A DNA stretch of 64,000 nucleotides from Paludibacteraceae bacterium (GCA_017447875.1 JAFSMP010000033.1:1-64000), one strand, 5' to 3'. Counted from the first letter of the stretch, positions 9,404-17,667 are shown. Numbers and translations: made by a program. Notes: generated from the sequence alone by a model not told the origin.

Positions 9404-9487
9404 CTTAAAAGAAAAAGGACACCGCGATGGGTGTCCTTATTTCTTTTAGTGAGAAGCAGGAGAGCCTTCTCACCCTACGGTCGGGGG
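9386..9487 (+). repeat. 102-bp direct repeat, copy 1 (tRNA-Ser 3' end, terminator and flank)
   Basis: Starts in the T loop of tRNA-Ser and runs through its terminator and a second hairpin (GAGAAG...CTTCTC). Copy 2 lies at 9532-9633, and the only difference I see is A at 9427 against T at 9573. Confidence 0.9.
9405..9448 (+). terminator. Terminator of tRNA-Ser
   Basis: GGACACC (9417-9423) pairs with GGTGTCC (9430-9436) and is flanked by AAAAGAAAAA and TTATTTCTTTT, which extend the stem and give the U-rich tail. Confidence 0.85.
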
Positions 9488-9531
9488 TTCTCCGCCGCTG
9501 CGCTCTGTCGATTATTGCCTGCGGCAATTTA

Positions 9532-9633
9532 CGAATCCCCCCTCTTCCGCTTAAAAGAAAAAGGACACCGCGTTGGGTGTCCTTATTTCTTTTAGTGAGA
9601 AGCAGGAGAGCCTTCTCACCCTACGGTCGGGGG
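9532..9633 (+). repeat. 102-bp direct repeat, copy 2, with a tRNA-Ser 3' fragment and a second terminator
   Basis: Carries the last 18 nt of tRNA-Ser (T loop to discriminator) without the rest of the tRNA, followed by the same terminator hairpin (about 9551-9594). The copies are 146 bp apart, with a unique 44-bp spacer (9488-9531) containing TTGCC-TGC-GGCAA. Confidence 0.9.
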
Positions 9634-9642
9634 CATCATCGG

Positions 9643-10110
9643 TTAGAGTAGTGGCAACTCCGGAATGATGATATTCGGGTTGTGGGATTTGAGTTCCGCC
9701 AAGAATTGTTCGTTGTCTTGGATGCAAATAGGCATTTTTTGGCCGTTTGATAATTCAAGTATTAATATGATATAATTCTTATATAACGTCCAGCGTTTCT
9801 TAATGTAAATGTGCTTAATATCCCCAATAGAAATAATTTTATGCTTAAACCTGCCAAAAAAGGTTTCCAAATATCCATTATCATGGATCAATGTACGTTC
9901 TTTACTACTTCTAAGTGTATAATATGAGCCAGTAATAATCCATAAAACAAATACACAGATGGTTATATATATGTTTGATACTACTAGGAAAAACACACAT
10001 GCACCAATGAATGATGCTATTACATTTATTACGATATCAATAAAGTAACATAATTTTGGTGGAGTAATAAGTGTCGGCGGTCTATACTCCGAATACGACT
10101 TGCGTTCCAT
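9643..10110 (-). CDS. Membrane protein with a PH-like domain
   Basis: 155 residues. Two hydrophobic segments lie at about 24-46 (IDIVINVIASFIGACVFFLV) and 48-66 (YITICVFVLWIITG), followed by a soluble domain with alternating strands (TLIHDNGYLETFFGRFKHK, IISIGDIKHIYIKKRWTLY, IILILELSNGQKMPI) as in YcxB/PH-type membrane proteins. No specific function is known to me. It is clearly richer in A and T than the flanking core genes. It lies 12 bp downstream of a 37-residue ORF and may be co-transcribed from the promoter at 10306-10336. Confidence 0.6.
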   Translation of the reverse strand: MERKSYSEYRPPTLITPPKLCYFIDIVINVIASFIGACVFFLVVSNIYITICVFVLWIITGSYYTLRSSKERTLIHDNGYLETFFGRFKHKIISIGDIKHIYIKKRWTLYKNYIILILELSNGQKMPICIQDNEQFLAELKSHNPNIIIPELPLL

Positions 10111-10122
10111 AAACGATGAAAA

Positions 10123-10236
10123 TTAGAAATAATTAACCATAAATAGAAATCTGCCATCCCAGTGGTCTTCGAAGAAGTCTGAGCCATATGTATTATATTT
10201 GTCCTCCATAAGTAATTTTCTGAATGTTGTTTTCAT
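10123..10236 (-). CDS. Small ORF of 37 aa upstream of the PH-like membrane gene
   Basis: ATG at 10236 on the minus strand, stop TAA at 10123-10125. The peptide starts MKTTFRKLLMEDKYNTYGSD and ends in FLFMVNYF, with a basic N-terminus and an aromatic-rich C-terminus. It is the first ORF after a good promoter (10306-10336), and its stop lies 12 bp before the next gene. It could be a true small protein or a leader peptide. I do not recognise it; there is no family evidence. Confidence 0.4.
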   Translation of the reverse strand: MKTTFRKLLMEDKYNTYGSDFFEDHWDGRFLFMVNYF

Positions 10237-10305
10237 CTTTGTGTAATTTTTTTAATGTTAATAATGTAGCCTTTGCGCAAGAGCTGTTGATTTGGAAATC
10301 CGGTG

Positions 10306-10336
10306 CAAAGGTACTGCATTATTTTGTGTTGAGCAA
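10306..10336 (-). promoter_or_regulatory. Promoter reading toward the 37-aa ORF and PH-like gene
   Basis: On the minus strand, TTGCTCAA at -33 and TACCTTTG at -7 with 23-bp spacing. The predicted transcript begins about 60 bp before the 37-codon ORF. The rest of the 10237-10433 gap shows nothing else I can support. Confidence 0.65.
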
Positions 10337-10433
10337 ATAATTGAACACAAAAATGCAACACATACAAAAAGTCTAATTAATTGATAAAATGTGTGTTAGA
10401 TGCACACAAATACATTTTTTGCGACACAAGTTG

Positions 10434-10997
10434 TCAATCCTGCTGTACCAATTCCGTCAAACGGCTGTTCCAATCGGAAGAATTGCTTATTTTGAGCTTT
10501 TTCCAGATCCTTTTGCGGGTGGTGGGAATGCTTGCTTCGGAGTACTCCATGATAAGGGCAACCTGTTCATCAGAGAGTGCTAACAAAGACAGGCACACGA
10601 ACATCATCTCGCGATCGCTCACTTGGTAGTTATTGCGCATTTTGGTGGCAAAACCATCCAAACGCTTGTCTGCCAATCGGAAGAATTGCTCAAAACGATT
10701 GCAATACAATAGTTCGTTAAACAGTTGCCGATCATATTGGTCACGCTCTTCTCCTCTGTGTTTCGGGCGATTTTTCTGAGCAAGCCTGAGTGCTGTGTGT
10801 AGTTCCACTTTCCAGTCGTCTAGTGCTTTGAGACGAGGTGGCATGAATTCATCAGCATGTTCGCGGAGGCGTCTTACTTGTTCCCTCTGGTATGCCAGTT
10901 GCTGTTTGCTGTTGATACGCACAAGCACAATGACGATCACTAAAAGTATAATGAGTGCCACCAGTGAGAAAATCAGTATGTGCAAAGTGGTGATCAT
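10434..10997 (-). CDS. Membrane-anchored helix-turn-helix regulator
   Basis: 187 residues. One N-terminal membrane helix (about residues 5-27, LIFSLVALIILLVIVIVLV), a basic coiled-coil-like stretch (KQQLAYQREQVRRLREH), a helical middle and a C-terminal LuxR/SigA4-like helix-turn-helix (SDREMMFVCLSLLALSDEQV, then ASIPTTRKRIWKKL). The same C-terminal block occurs in Bacteroidota membrane regulators that end in such a domain after a TPR sensor; here the sensor part is missing and only the anchor remains. It lies 9 bp downstream of apbE on the same strand. Confidence 0.7.
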   Translation of the reverse strand: MITTLHILIFSLVALIILLVIVIVLVRINSKQQLAYQREQVRRLREHADEFMPPRLKALDDWKVELHTALRLAQKNRPKHRGEERDQYDRQLFNELLYCNRFEQFFRLADKRLDGFATKMRNNYQVSDREMMFVCLSLLALSDEQVALIMEYSEASIPTTRKRIWKKLKISNSSDWNSRLTELVQQD

Positions 10998-11006
10998 GAA
11001 TGCTAA

Positions 11007-12020
11007 TTATTTTATAAATTCGATCCAATTGGGAGAGCAGATGGCGGTGAGGCTGTCGGCTTGCGCGACGATGAGGTAACAGGCGGCATCACCGGCGCGG
11101 TCGATCAGGTCCAGTGCCTCTTCTGCTCCGAGGACCATACAGGCGGTAGCGAGTGCATCGGCACGCATGCAGGTCGAACTGACGACGGTGGCACTGAGCA
11201 GCGAGTGCTGCACCGGCCAACCGGTACGCGGGTCGATCGTATGACTGCGGCGCTCTGCACCGTCGTAATAGAAATTGCGGTAGTTACCGCTGGTTGCCAT
11301 GCATATATCCGTCACCTCGATGATCTTCTCCAGTTCGTCCTGTGCCCCTTCGTTATTGATATTGGGTTTGGTGATGCCTATATGCCAGGGGTCGCCTTTG
11401 GCATTGATCCCGTGTGCCACCACTTCGCCACCAATGTCCACCAGGTAATTCTCACATCCGTGTGCGCGCAGTACCGCCGCTACCATGTCGCATGCCTGTC
11501 CTTTAGCTACGGCTCCGCCGTCTATCTGCACCCGCGGATCGGTCTTGATGACCTGATGATCCACCAATTGCACTTTCTCGAAACCGACAAACGCCCGTAA
11601 CGAGTCGATCGTATGACTGCTGATAGCTGCATACTGATCCCTCTTTCGGCCAAAACCGAAAGCCTTCACCAGCGGAGCGACCGTGATGTCGAACGCACCG
11701 CCGGAGAGCAGGTACACCCGTTCGGCTTCTGCCCACATGGTCTCGAAAGCGGCATTGGTGACCGTATCCCGGTTGTCATTGACGGCCGAGAGGATGGAAG
11801 AGGGATTGAAGAGACTGAGGCTGTTGTCGAACTCCGTGAAGGCTGCACGTATGCTGTCTTCCAGGTCTTGCGTCGCCTCGTAACGGATGTTATAATAGGT
11901 GCCGAAGACCTTACCGTGATGGCTATAGTACGACAATTTGGGAGCTTCATCCAGCCCCCAAATCAATATCGCACAGATCGCAACGCCTATCAGCGCTCCT
12001 ATCGTCTTTCTCTTATTCAT
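11007..12020 (-). CDS. apbE: FAD:protein FMN transferase ApbE
   Basis: 337 residues with an N-terminal membrane anchor or signal (GALIGVAICAILIWGL). Marks of ApbE are GTYYNIRYE, FNPSSILSAVND, GGAFDITVAPLVKAFGFG, VQIDGGAVAKGQACD, YLVDIGGEVVAHG and the metal-site region SSTCMRADALATACMVLG. It transfers FMN from FAD to a threonine of partner proteins such as the Rnf or Nqr subunits outside the inner membrane. No recognisable flavinylated partner is adjacent. It overlaps the upstream barrel gene by one base (ATGA junction). Confidence 0.93.
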   Translation of the reverse strand: MNKRKTIGALIGVAICAILIWGLDEAPKLSYYSHHGKVFGTYYNIRYEATQDLEDSIRAAFTEFDNSLSLFNPSSILSAVNDNRDTVTNAAFETMWAEAERVYLLSGGAFDITVAPLVKAFGFGRKRDQYAAISSHTIDSLRAFVGFEKVQLVDHQVIKTDPRVQIDGGAVAKGQACDMVAAVLRAHGCENYLVDIGGEVVAHGINAKGDPWHIGITKPNINNEGAQDELEKIIEVTDICMATSGNYRNFYYDGAERRSHTIDPRTGWPVQHSLLSATVVSSTCMRADALATACMVLGAEEALDLIDRAGDAACYLIVAQADSLTAICSPNWIEFIK

Positions 12021-12898
12021 CAGAACCAGATACCGATACCGGCAGCGAGGTTAAGACGTTGTTCGCCGTAACTGTTCTTGATGGACGGCCAAACATTGTC
12101 TTTGTTGATACCGGCGGTGTTCAGCATGGCGATACCGTAGATATCCAGCGTGATGACCTCTTTGAGGGATGCCTCCCAATTGAGTTTGAGGGAGATGTTG
12201 TTCACCGAGAACTTATTCTCATAGTGGTTGTACATACTTGCCCAAGGCGTCATACCAACGGTCGGGATGATGGAGAAACCCAGCGGCAGTTCTGCCTCAT
12301 AACTAACCTCAAAATAACTGGAATAAGCACGCTTGAGGGTGACATCATTCGGGTCATTCTCGTTCTCCGTCACTTTCCAGTCGTCACCGGCAATATAGGT
12401 GGACCATAAGAAGGTTATCGGGAGTATCTCAATGATCTCGCCGAGTTCAAACTTTCCGAATACTTCCAATTGGCAGGTGTTATACCGCTTGTACTCGATC
12501 TCACCATCTTCATTACGAAGGATGTTGCCTGCTTCGTCGTACGCAAATCTCGGCTTGTTGTAACCGAAATACTTGGTGCCGTCGAAGTAGTAATAATGCG
12601 TGAAACCGACCGTCAGACCGGCTGCTTTATATTGCAGGGTCATGTCCAGTTCCGGATTGAACTCTTTGAACGAGTTATCCACTGCACCGATATTCGCCCA
12701 TGCTTCCAGACTCAGTCCTGCATAACCGACGCATACATCGGGTTGGAAGGACATACCACCCCAACGCATACCACGCCAGAGATAAGCCGTGGTGAAATCA
12801 CAACCGGCAGACCATTCAAAACCCGGTCGTTCGTACTCGTACGCCAAAGCGCTAACTGTAGTCATGATGGCTACGAAGAATGTAAAAATCTTTTTCAT
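12020..12898 (-). CDS. Secreted beta-rich protein, probable outer-membrane barrel (paralogue 1)
   Basis: 292 residues with a signal peptide cut after SALA. DFTTAYLWRGMRWGG followed by alternating amphipathic strands and a terminal aromatic residue (GIGIWF) suggests an outer-membrane barrel. It resembles its upstream neighbour at matched positions: TAYLWRG, GYAGL/GYGGL, DMTLQYK/DFSLGFN, LSFLWAT-like, RAYSSYFEVSYEAELP against RAYSSYMELSYTQALP, GMTPW. The TAYxWRG opening is seen in TorF-like putative porins. Adjacent to apbE; the function is unknown. Confidence 0.65.
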   Translation of the reverse strand: MKKIFTFFVAIMTTVSALAYEYERPGFEWSAGCDFTTAYLWRGMRWGGMSFQPDVCVGYAGLSLEAWANIGAVDNSFKEFNPELDMTLQYKAAGLTVGFTHYYYFDGTKYFGYNKPRFAYDEAGNILRNEDGEIEYKRYNTCQLEVFGKFELGEIIEILPITFLWSTYIAGDDWKVTENENDPNDVTLKRAYSSYFEVSYEAELPLGFSIIPTVGMTPWASMYNHYENKFSVNNISLKLNWEASLKEVITLDIYGIAMLNTAGINKDNVWPSIKNSYGEQRLNLAAGIGIWF

Positions 12899-12913
12899 AC
12901 CTAATATTGTTTG

Positions 12914-13840
12914 TTATTTCAAATAGACTCCAAAACCGATGTTGGCATTGATGGCTTGAGCACCCGGATTCTTAGGATGCCATTCGGCCGTATGCCGATC
13001 TTGGGATAGCATGTAAGGCTGGATCGTCAGTTGTCCCAATAGTTTCAGCCCGCAGTGTTCGCTCACACTCCAGTCTTTACGCAAACGGATGTCAATATTC
13101 ACCACCGCAAACGAACCCTGATAACCGGTGTAACCGCTCTTCCATGGGGTCATACCTACCGCTCCATACAGACTCATGTCATAGGGTAGGGCCTGGGTGT
13201 AACTGAGTTCCATATAACTGGAATAGGCCCTTATGATATCTCCGCTCGCATCCAGATAGCCGTCAGCGGCCGAGATGCGTGTGGCCCACAAGAAACTCAG
13301 AGGGATCTTACTGCTCACCGTATAGCGGGCATTAAGCTCCAAGCGGTTTCCTTTGTCGATGTAATTGGCGAAGTCAAAGAACCCGCAGTCGAAATTATGG
13401 ATATAGAGCGCAAAGATATTCAGTCCCCAGCGGTTAAAACCCAAGGAGAAATCCACTTCGGGTTGGAAGGTCTTAAAACTCCAGTCTGTGGCACCTAAAT
13501 TCCACCACATGTCCAGATACAGTCCTCCGTATCCTACATTCGCTCCTCCTTGTACGTTCAAACCTCCGGCATAGAATCCGCGCCAGAGATAGGCGGTGTT
13601 GAGCGTCGCATGTGCCCCGTAGGTGAAACCTACCGGAGCGGAGTAGTCATCTAACCAGGAGCGTCCTCCCGTTGATGCGGGAGGAGCGGCTTCCGCCGAG
13701 GAGGGCTCTTGCGCGTATGCGCCTGCGTTAAAAACAAAAGATAGCGCTCCAATGCAAAGCATCAGAGTCACTATCTTTTTTCCAATAACCGTTAATCTAT
13801 AACCTTTCACCGTTATTAAAGGGCATTCTGTACTTCCCAT
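12914..13840 (-). CDS. Secreted beta-rich protein, probable outer-membrane barrel (paralogue 2)
   Basis: Up to 308 residues, paralogous to the next gene downstream (NTAYLWRGFYAGG, RAYSSYMELSYTQALP, GAVGMTPWKSGY). The signal peptide hydrophobic core is MLCIGALSFVFNAGAYAQ. The start is uncertain: the ATG at 13840 overlaps the upstream gene by 25 bp, and an in-frame GTG lies at 13810. The N-terminal region before the core (ITVKGYRLTVIGKK) is encoded by a degenerate heptamer array at 13783-13817, so the leader has probably been rewritten by the repeat. Ends in VYLK. Confidence 0.6.
   Translation of the reverse strand: MGSTECPLITVKGYRLTVIGKKIVTLMLCIGALSFVFNAGAYAQEPSSAEAAPPASTGGRSWLDDYSAPVGFTYGAHATLNTAYLWRGFYAGGLNVQGGANVGYGGLYLDMWWNLGATDWSFKTFQPEVDFSLGFNRWGLNIFALYIHNFDCGFFDFANYIDKGNRLELNARYTVSSKIPLSFLWATRISAADGYLDASGDIIRAYSSYMELSYTQALPYDMSLYGAVGMTPWKSGYTGYQGSFAVVNIDIRLRKDWSVSEHCGLKLLGQLTIQPYMLSQDRHTAEWHPKNPGAQAINANIGFGVYLK
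13783..13817. repeat. Heptamer array at the signal-peptide coding region of barrel paralogue 2
   Basis: Five 7-nt units on the plus strand: CAATAAC, CGTTAAT, CTATAAC, CTTTCAC, CGTTATT. The units CAATAAC and CTATAAC recur in the array at 48688-48722. Confidence 0.7.
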
Positions 13841-14058
13841 GCCTTACGCAGGGCAACCTCCAGAATGCGTGTGTTGCTGAATACGACGATACCGCCATCG
13901 GGACCCGGCTCAATATGGTAGTCGGCATTACCCTCTCCATTAAAATACGCTCTTACTTCCTCTCCGCTAATGTTCAACTCTGCAGCAATAGCATCCATAC
14001 TACCATGAGGAAGACTGTCTTTCACTGCACGAAGGCGATTAAATGTTGTACGCACCAT
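13816..14058 (-). CDS. Small conserved hypothetical protein, 80 aa
   Basis: The first half is helical with a possible helix-turn-helix (SMDAIAAELNISGEEVRAYF), the second half has short strands (GGIVVFSNTRILEVALRKAW). It may bind DNA, for example as a small regulator, but this is inference. It has its own promoter (14113-14143) divergent from murC and overlaps the barrel ORF at its 3' end, so it probably leads the minus-strand set running to the membrane regulator. Confidence 0.6.
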   Translation of the reverse strand: MVRTTFNRLRAVKDSLPHGSMDAIAAELNISGEEVRAYFNGEGNADYHIEPGPDGGIVVFSNTRILEVALRKAWEVQNAL

Positions 14059-14112
14059 AATTGTGTTATGTTTTTATAAGGATTTATAAATGTTAATTTT
14101 CAAAATTCGGTG

Positions 14113-14143
14113 CAAAGATAATACTTTTTTTTTACATATGCAA
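14113..14143 (-). promoter_or_regulatory. Promoter of the 80-aa gene and following minus-strand genes
   Basis: Minus strand TTGCATAT at -33 and TATCTTTG at -7, spacing 23 bp; 55 bp upstream of the ATG and back-to-back with the murC promoter. Confidence 0.7.
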
Positions 14144-14170
14144 TTTTTTTCAAAGAAAAATCGCAAAAAC

Positions 14171-14201
14171 TTGCATATATGCAAATTTTTTAGTACCTTT
14201 G
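14171..14201 (+). promoter_or_regulatory. Promoter of murC-ftsQ-ftsA-ftsZ
   Basis: TTGCATAT at 14171 and TACCTTTG at 14194-14201 with 23-bp spacing. This places the transcription start downstream of 14201 and rules out the TTG at 14199 as the murC start. Confidence 0.75.
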
Positions 14202-14249
14202 CACCGGTTTTTGTGCGCGTTGTGCACTCGCGTGCGTTTACCGGTAAGA

Positions 14250-15626
14250 ATGATTAAGCAGTCGAACATACAAAATCTCTTTTTCTTAGGCATCGGAGGC
14301 ATCGGTATGAGTGCCTTAGCGCGCTATTTTCATCATCGTGGATATGCTGTGTCCGGATATGACCGTACGCCTTCGGACCTGACGAAAGAACTGGAAACGG
14401 AAGGAATCGTTATCCTCTATAACGACGACCCGTCCCTTCTTCAGTCCCTCTCTCCGGCTCTTCTCAAAGACCATACGCTGGTCGTTCGTACGCCGGCGGT
14501 GCCGGAAGACAGTGCGATATACACCTGGCTGCGTGAGCAGGGTTTCGATATCCGCAAGCGGGCAGAGATACTGGGCTTGGTCACGCATGGTATGAAAGCG
14601 CTGTGTGTGGCAGGTACGCATGGTAAGACCACGACCAGCACGATGTTAGCGCATCTGTTGTACCAGTCGGAGATCGGAACGAATGCTTTCTTGGGCGGCA
14701 TCAGCATGAACTACGGCACGAATATATTGCTGCAGAAAGACAGCAGTTACGTAGTCGTAGAAGCCGATGAATACGACCGATCTTTTCATCAGTTGAAGCC
14801 TTATATGTCGGTGGTGACGGCGGTGGATGCCGACCATCTGGATATTTACGGTACGCCGGAAGCCTACCGTGAGGCCTTTGCTCATTATACAAGTTTGATC
14901 AGCGATGCGCTTGTTATGAAACACGGCATTGCGTTACAACCCCAATTGAAGGAAGGTGTCAAATGTTACACCTACGGAGTCGGTGAGGGAGATTTCTATG
15001 CCGACAATATCCGTGTGGAGAAAGGGAATATTTACTTTGATTTTCATACACCGACTGAGAGTCTTGTGGACTTGAAGTTGGGAGTTCCCGTATGGGTGAA
15101 TGTCGAGAATGCGGTGGCTGCGATGGCGATGGCTTGGCTCAATGGCGTCTCTGCCATCGAGTTAAGGCAAGGTATAGCGTCTTTCAAAGGGGTACACCGG
15201 CGGTTTAATATTCATGTCAATACGCCGAAAGTGGCCTATATCGATGACTATGCGCATCATCCGCAGGAGATAGCTACGGCGATCGACTCTATCCGACGTC
15301 TGTTCCCCGAACGCAAACTCATTGGCGTGTTCCAACCGCATCTGTATACGCGTACGCGTGATTTCGCGGAAGGGTTTAGACAAGTGCTCGGCACCATGGA
15401 CGAGTGCCTGTTGCTGCCTATCTATCCGGCACGCGAAGAACCGATAGAAGGTGTGAATAGTGAGATGTTAGGCGGTGAGGTGGTACAGAAAACCGAACTG
15501 ATAGACGCACTCAGAAGTCGTATAGCGGCGAGTGAACAGCCGGTAGTGGTGCTGACTGTTGGTGCAGGCGATATCGATCGCCTCGTACCGGATATAACCA
15601 AGGCCTTGAAGAATGGTAAATGGTAA
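14250..15626 (+). CDS. murC: UDP-N-acetylmuramate--L-alanine ligase
   Basis: 458 residues from the ATG at 14250; the longer frame from TTG at 14199 would begin inside the -7 box. FLGIGGIGMSALARYF is the UMP-binding Rossmann start, CVAGTHGKTTTSTMLAHLL the P-loop of Mur ligases, VVEADEYDRSFHQL and DADHLDIYG further conserved blocks, and DDYAHHPQEIATAI the C-terminal substrate motif. It adds L-alanine to UDP-MurNAc in the cytoplasm. The last codons and the start of ftsQ lie in two heptamers ATGGTAA (15613-15626). Confidence 0.96.
   Translation: MIKQSNIQNLFFLGIGGIGMSALARYFHHRGYAVSGYDRTPSDLTKELETEGIVILYNDDPSLLQSLSPALLKDHTLVVRTPAVPEDSAIYTWLREQGFDIRKRAEILGLVTHGMKALCVAGTHGKTTTSTMLAHLLYQSEIGTNAFLGGISMNYGTNILLQKDSSYVVVEADEYDRSFHQLKPYMSVVTAVDADHLDIYGTPEAYREAFAHYTSLISDALVMKHGIALQPQLKEGVKCYTYGVGEGDFYADNIRVEKGNIYFDFHTPTESLVDLKLGVPVWVNVENAVAAMAMAWLNGVSAIELRQGIASFKGVHRRFNIHVNTPKVAYIDDYAHHPQEIATAIDSIRRLFPERKLIGVFQPHLYTRTRDFAEGFRQVLGTMDECLLLPIYPAREEPIEGVNSEMLGGEVVQKTELIDALRSRIAASEQPVVVLTVGAGDIDRLVPDITKALKNGKW
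15613..15626. repeat. Two heptamers at the murC/ftsQ junction
   Basis: ATGGTAA twice in tandem. The first unit supplies the ftsQ start codon and the second the murC stop codon. Confidence 0.55.
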
Positions 15627-16353
15627 GATCATAGCTAAGAGCATCGGTGTCGGTGTGGTAGCAGCGATTCTGGTGGCAGCGATAGTGTGGGGCTATAAGA
15701 TGACTCCTACCTCCTTGCCCTGCGTATCGCTGGACTATACGATAGCGGATCGGGAGGAACGATTGTACCTCAGTGAAGCGGAGTTGAACCAACTGCTGCG
15801 CACGGAGAATCTGTATCCGGTGGGACGGCCGATAGATCGGATATCGCTGCATCGCATAGAGAAAGCCGTCGCACATCATCCGATGGTACGCACCGCCGAG
15901 TGTTACCTCACGCCTCGTAACGAGGTGCATGTGCGCTTGACGCAGCGGATACCGTTATTGCGGGTGCAGGTGGCTACCGACTCGTATTTCGTGGATACCG
16001 ACCGGCGGGTGATGCCCGTGCGGGCAGCCGTGCAGGATGAGGTGTTGCTCGTTACCGGTAATGCCGGCATCCAACTGGCTTCGGGTGCACTGGCTAACTT
16101 CGCCATCTGGTTGCAAGACAACAGTTATTGGCGCAATCGGATCAAACGCGTACATGTGGTTAATCCCCATATGCTCGTGCTGCATATGAGCGACGCACAG
16201 ATACCGCCGGTGGTGCTGGGTAACCTGACCGGATATAACCGTAAACTCACTAAGTTACGTACTTTTCTGGAGGACGGCACCGAAGAGACCGCCGGTAAGG
16301 CATACACCGAACTGGACATCCGTTTCCACGGACAAGTAATAGGCAGAAAATAA
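15613..16353 (+). CDS. ftsQ: Cell division protein FtsQ
   Basis: 246 residues, assigned by position between murC and ftsA and by topology: a short cytoplasmic N-terminus, one membrane helix (SIGVGVVAAILVAAIVWGY, about 10-28), then a periplasmic POTRA-like domain (LYLSEAELNQLL, RISLHRIEKAVAHHPMVRTA) and the FtsQ beta-region with EVHVRLTQRIPLLRV and YFVDTDRRVMPV. FtsQ links the early divisome to FtsB and FtsL. The start lies within the murC 3' end (14-bp overlap). Confidence 0.88.
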   Translation: MVNGKIIAKSIGVGVVAAILVAAIVWGYKMTPTSLPCVSLDYTIADREERLYLSEAELNQLLRTENLYPVGRPIDRISLHRIEKAVAHHPMVRTAECYLTPRNEVHVRLTQRIPLLRVQVATDSYFVDTDRRVMPVRAAVQDEVLLVTGNAGIQLASGALANFAIWLQDNSYWRNRIKRVHVVNPHMLVLHMSDAQIPPVVLGNLTGYNRKLTKLRTFLEDGTEETAGKAYTELDIRFHGQVIGRK

Positions 16354-16387
16354 TTGGTAAATGGTAATTGGTAAATAGTAAATGGCT
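16353..16387. repeat. Heptamer array at the ftsQ/ftsA junction
   Basis: Five 7-nt units: ATTGGTA, AATGGTA, ATTGGTA, AATAGTA, AATGGCT. The ftsA start codon ATG (16382) is inside the last unit. Confidence 0.75.
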
Positions 16388-17665
16388 AAGAGGCAGACAC
16401 AAATAGCAGACTCGTTACCGTTAGTGGCGATCGACATGGGTAGCGGCAGCGTACGGGCGATGGCGGCACAACGGATAGCTCCGGACCTGTTCCGGGTGTT
16501 AGGTGTGGAAGAACGTCCGCAGAAAACCGGTAACGTGTGCGTAGAGCAAGGGATTATCACGCAGTCCAGCAATGCCGGATATGTCATCGCGGAGGTGCTG
16601 AAGTTACTGGCTAACCGCATCGGGCAGACCGAGTTACCTACGGCTTTCATCAGCGTAGGCGGTCAGTCGATGCAGATCGTGGCGGTACATTCGCGTCGCG
16701 ACCAGGCACGTAAGCGGGAGATCAGTCAGGATCTGCTGGACAGCATGGAGCGCGAATGCAAAGAGAAGATCGAGTCCCGCAATCCCGAAGTGGCGGTGTT
16801 GGGACTCGTACCGAGTTTCTTTACCTTGGACGGTGTGGAGCAGGATAATATACCGACACCCGAACAAAGGGCAGCACTCGTCGAAGCGCATTATATCGCT
16901 TTCTACGGTCGTAAGGCCATTGATACGCAGTTGCAGAAATCCTTCTCGCAAGCCGGACGTAGCATCGAGCATGCGTTCGTGCGCCCGGAGACTCTGCTGT
17001 CGGCTTTTGCTACCTGTGACGGCAACCATGTGCTGCTGAACGGTTGTGCCGTGTTGGACTTCGGTGCACAGACCACCAGCCTCACGGTCTATAAAGGCGG
17101 ACAGTACCTGATCAATAAAGTGGTTCCCAAGGGTGGGTACCATATCACGCGGATGTTGGAGCAGCAAGGACTCAGTTTCGCTACGGCCGAGGTGCTCAAA
17201 CGCAAGTACGGGTGTGCCTCACCGGATTGTATAACAAAGAACGTGCGCCTGCGTGTGCCTGCGAGTCCGGAGATGGGTGGAGACATCGTCATCTCTTCGC
17301 AGGAACTGGCAGAAGCCATTGAACTGAAGTTACAGGAGATACTGGCACCGCTCTTGGAGGAGTTACGGAAAGTGGAGAGCCGGATCACCACGCTCTATAT
17401 CACCGGAGGCGGTAGTATGATGAGCGGCATGGAGGAGTATATCCAGAGCCTGACGCCGGTGCGTGTGCAATACGGTGCGCATAACCTGCTGCTGCATCGC
17501 GATACGGAAGATAAATATCTCAGTCCGCAGTACACCTCGCTCGTCGGTACGATCCTGCTGGGACAGGATTTCCGGGACAGCCATAAGAACCAACTGGTGC
17601 AAAAACCCGGGTTCTTCGAGAAAATGAAAGAAACCACATTAGATATGTTTATAGATCAACAGTAA
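16382..17665 (+). CDS. ftsA: Cell division protein FtsA
   Basis: 427 residues of the actin fold. VAIDMGSGSVRAMAA is phosphate loop 1, FISVGGQSMQIV lies in subdomain 1C, LNGCAVLDFGAQTTSLTVY is phosphate loop 2, GGYHITRML follows, and LYITGGGSMMSGMEEYI is the adenosine motif. The C-terminal FEKMKETTLDMFIDQQ is the likely membrane-binding amphipathic helix. It tethers FtsZ filaments to the inner membrane. The start is supplied by the preceding heptamer array; ftsZ begins 2 bp after its stop. Confidence 0.95.
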   Translation: MAKRQTQIADSLPLVAIDMGSGSVRAMAAQRIAPDLFRVLGVEERPQKTGNVCVEQGIITQSSNAGYVIAEVLKLLANRIGQTELPTAFISVGGQSMQIVAVHSRRDQARKREISQDLLDSMERECKEKIESRNPEVAVLGLVPSFFTLDGVEQDNIPTPEQRAALVEAHYIAFYGRKAIDTQLQKSFSQAGRSIEHAFVRPETLLSAFATCDGNHVLLNGCAVLDFGAQTTSLTVYKGGQYLINKVVPKGGYHITRMLEQQGLSFATAEVLKRKYGCASPDCITKNVRLRVPASPEMGGDIVISSQELAEAIELKLQEILAPLLEELRKVESRITTLYITGGGSMMSGMEEYIQSLTPVRVQYGAHNLLLHRDTEDKYLSPQYTSLVGTILLGQDFRDSHKNQLVQKPGFFEKMKETTLDMFIDQQ

Positions 17666-17667
17666 GT

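Noticed and set aside
10381-10629. 82-codon plus-strand frame near the membrane regulator
   Set aside because: It is antisense to the C-terminal helix-turn-helix of the regulator and has no domain or promoter.
14199-14249. 17-codon extension of murC from TTG
   Set aside because: It would begin inside the -7 box of the murC promoter. Similar extensions of lepA and the HAD and BRO-N genes were rejected for the same reason.
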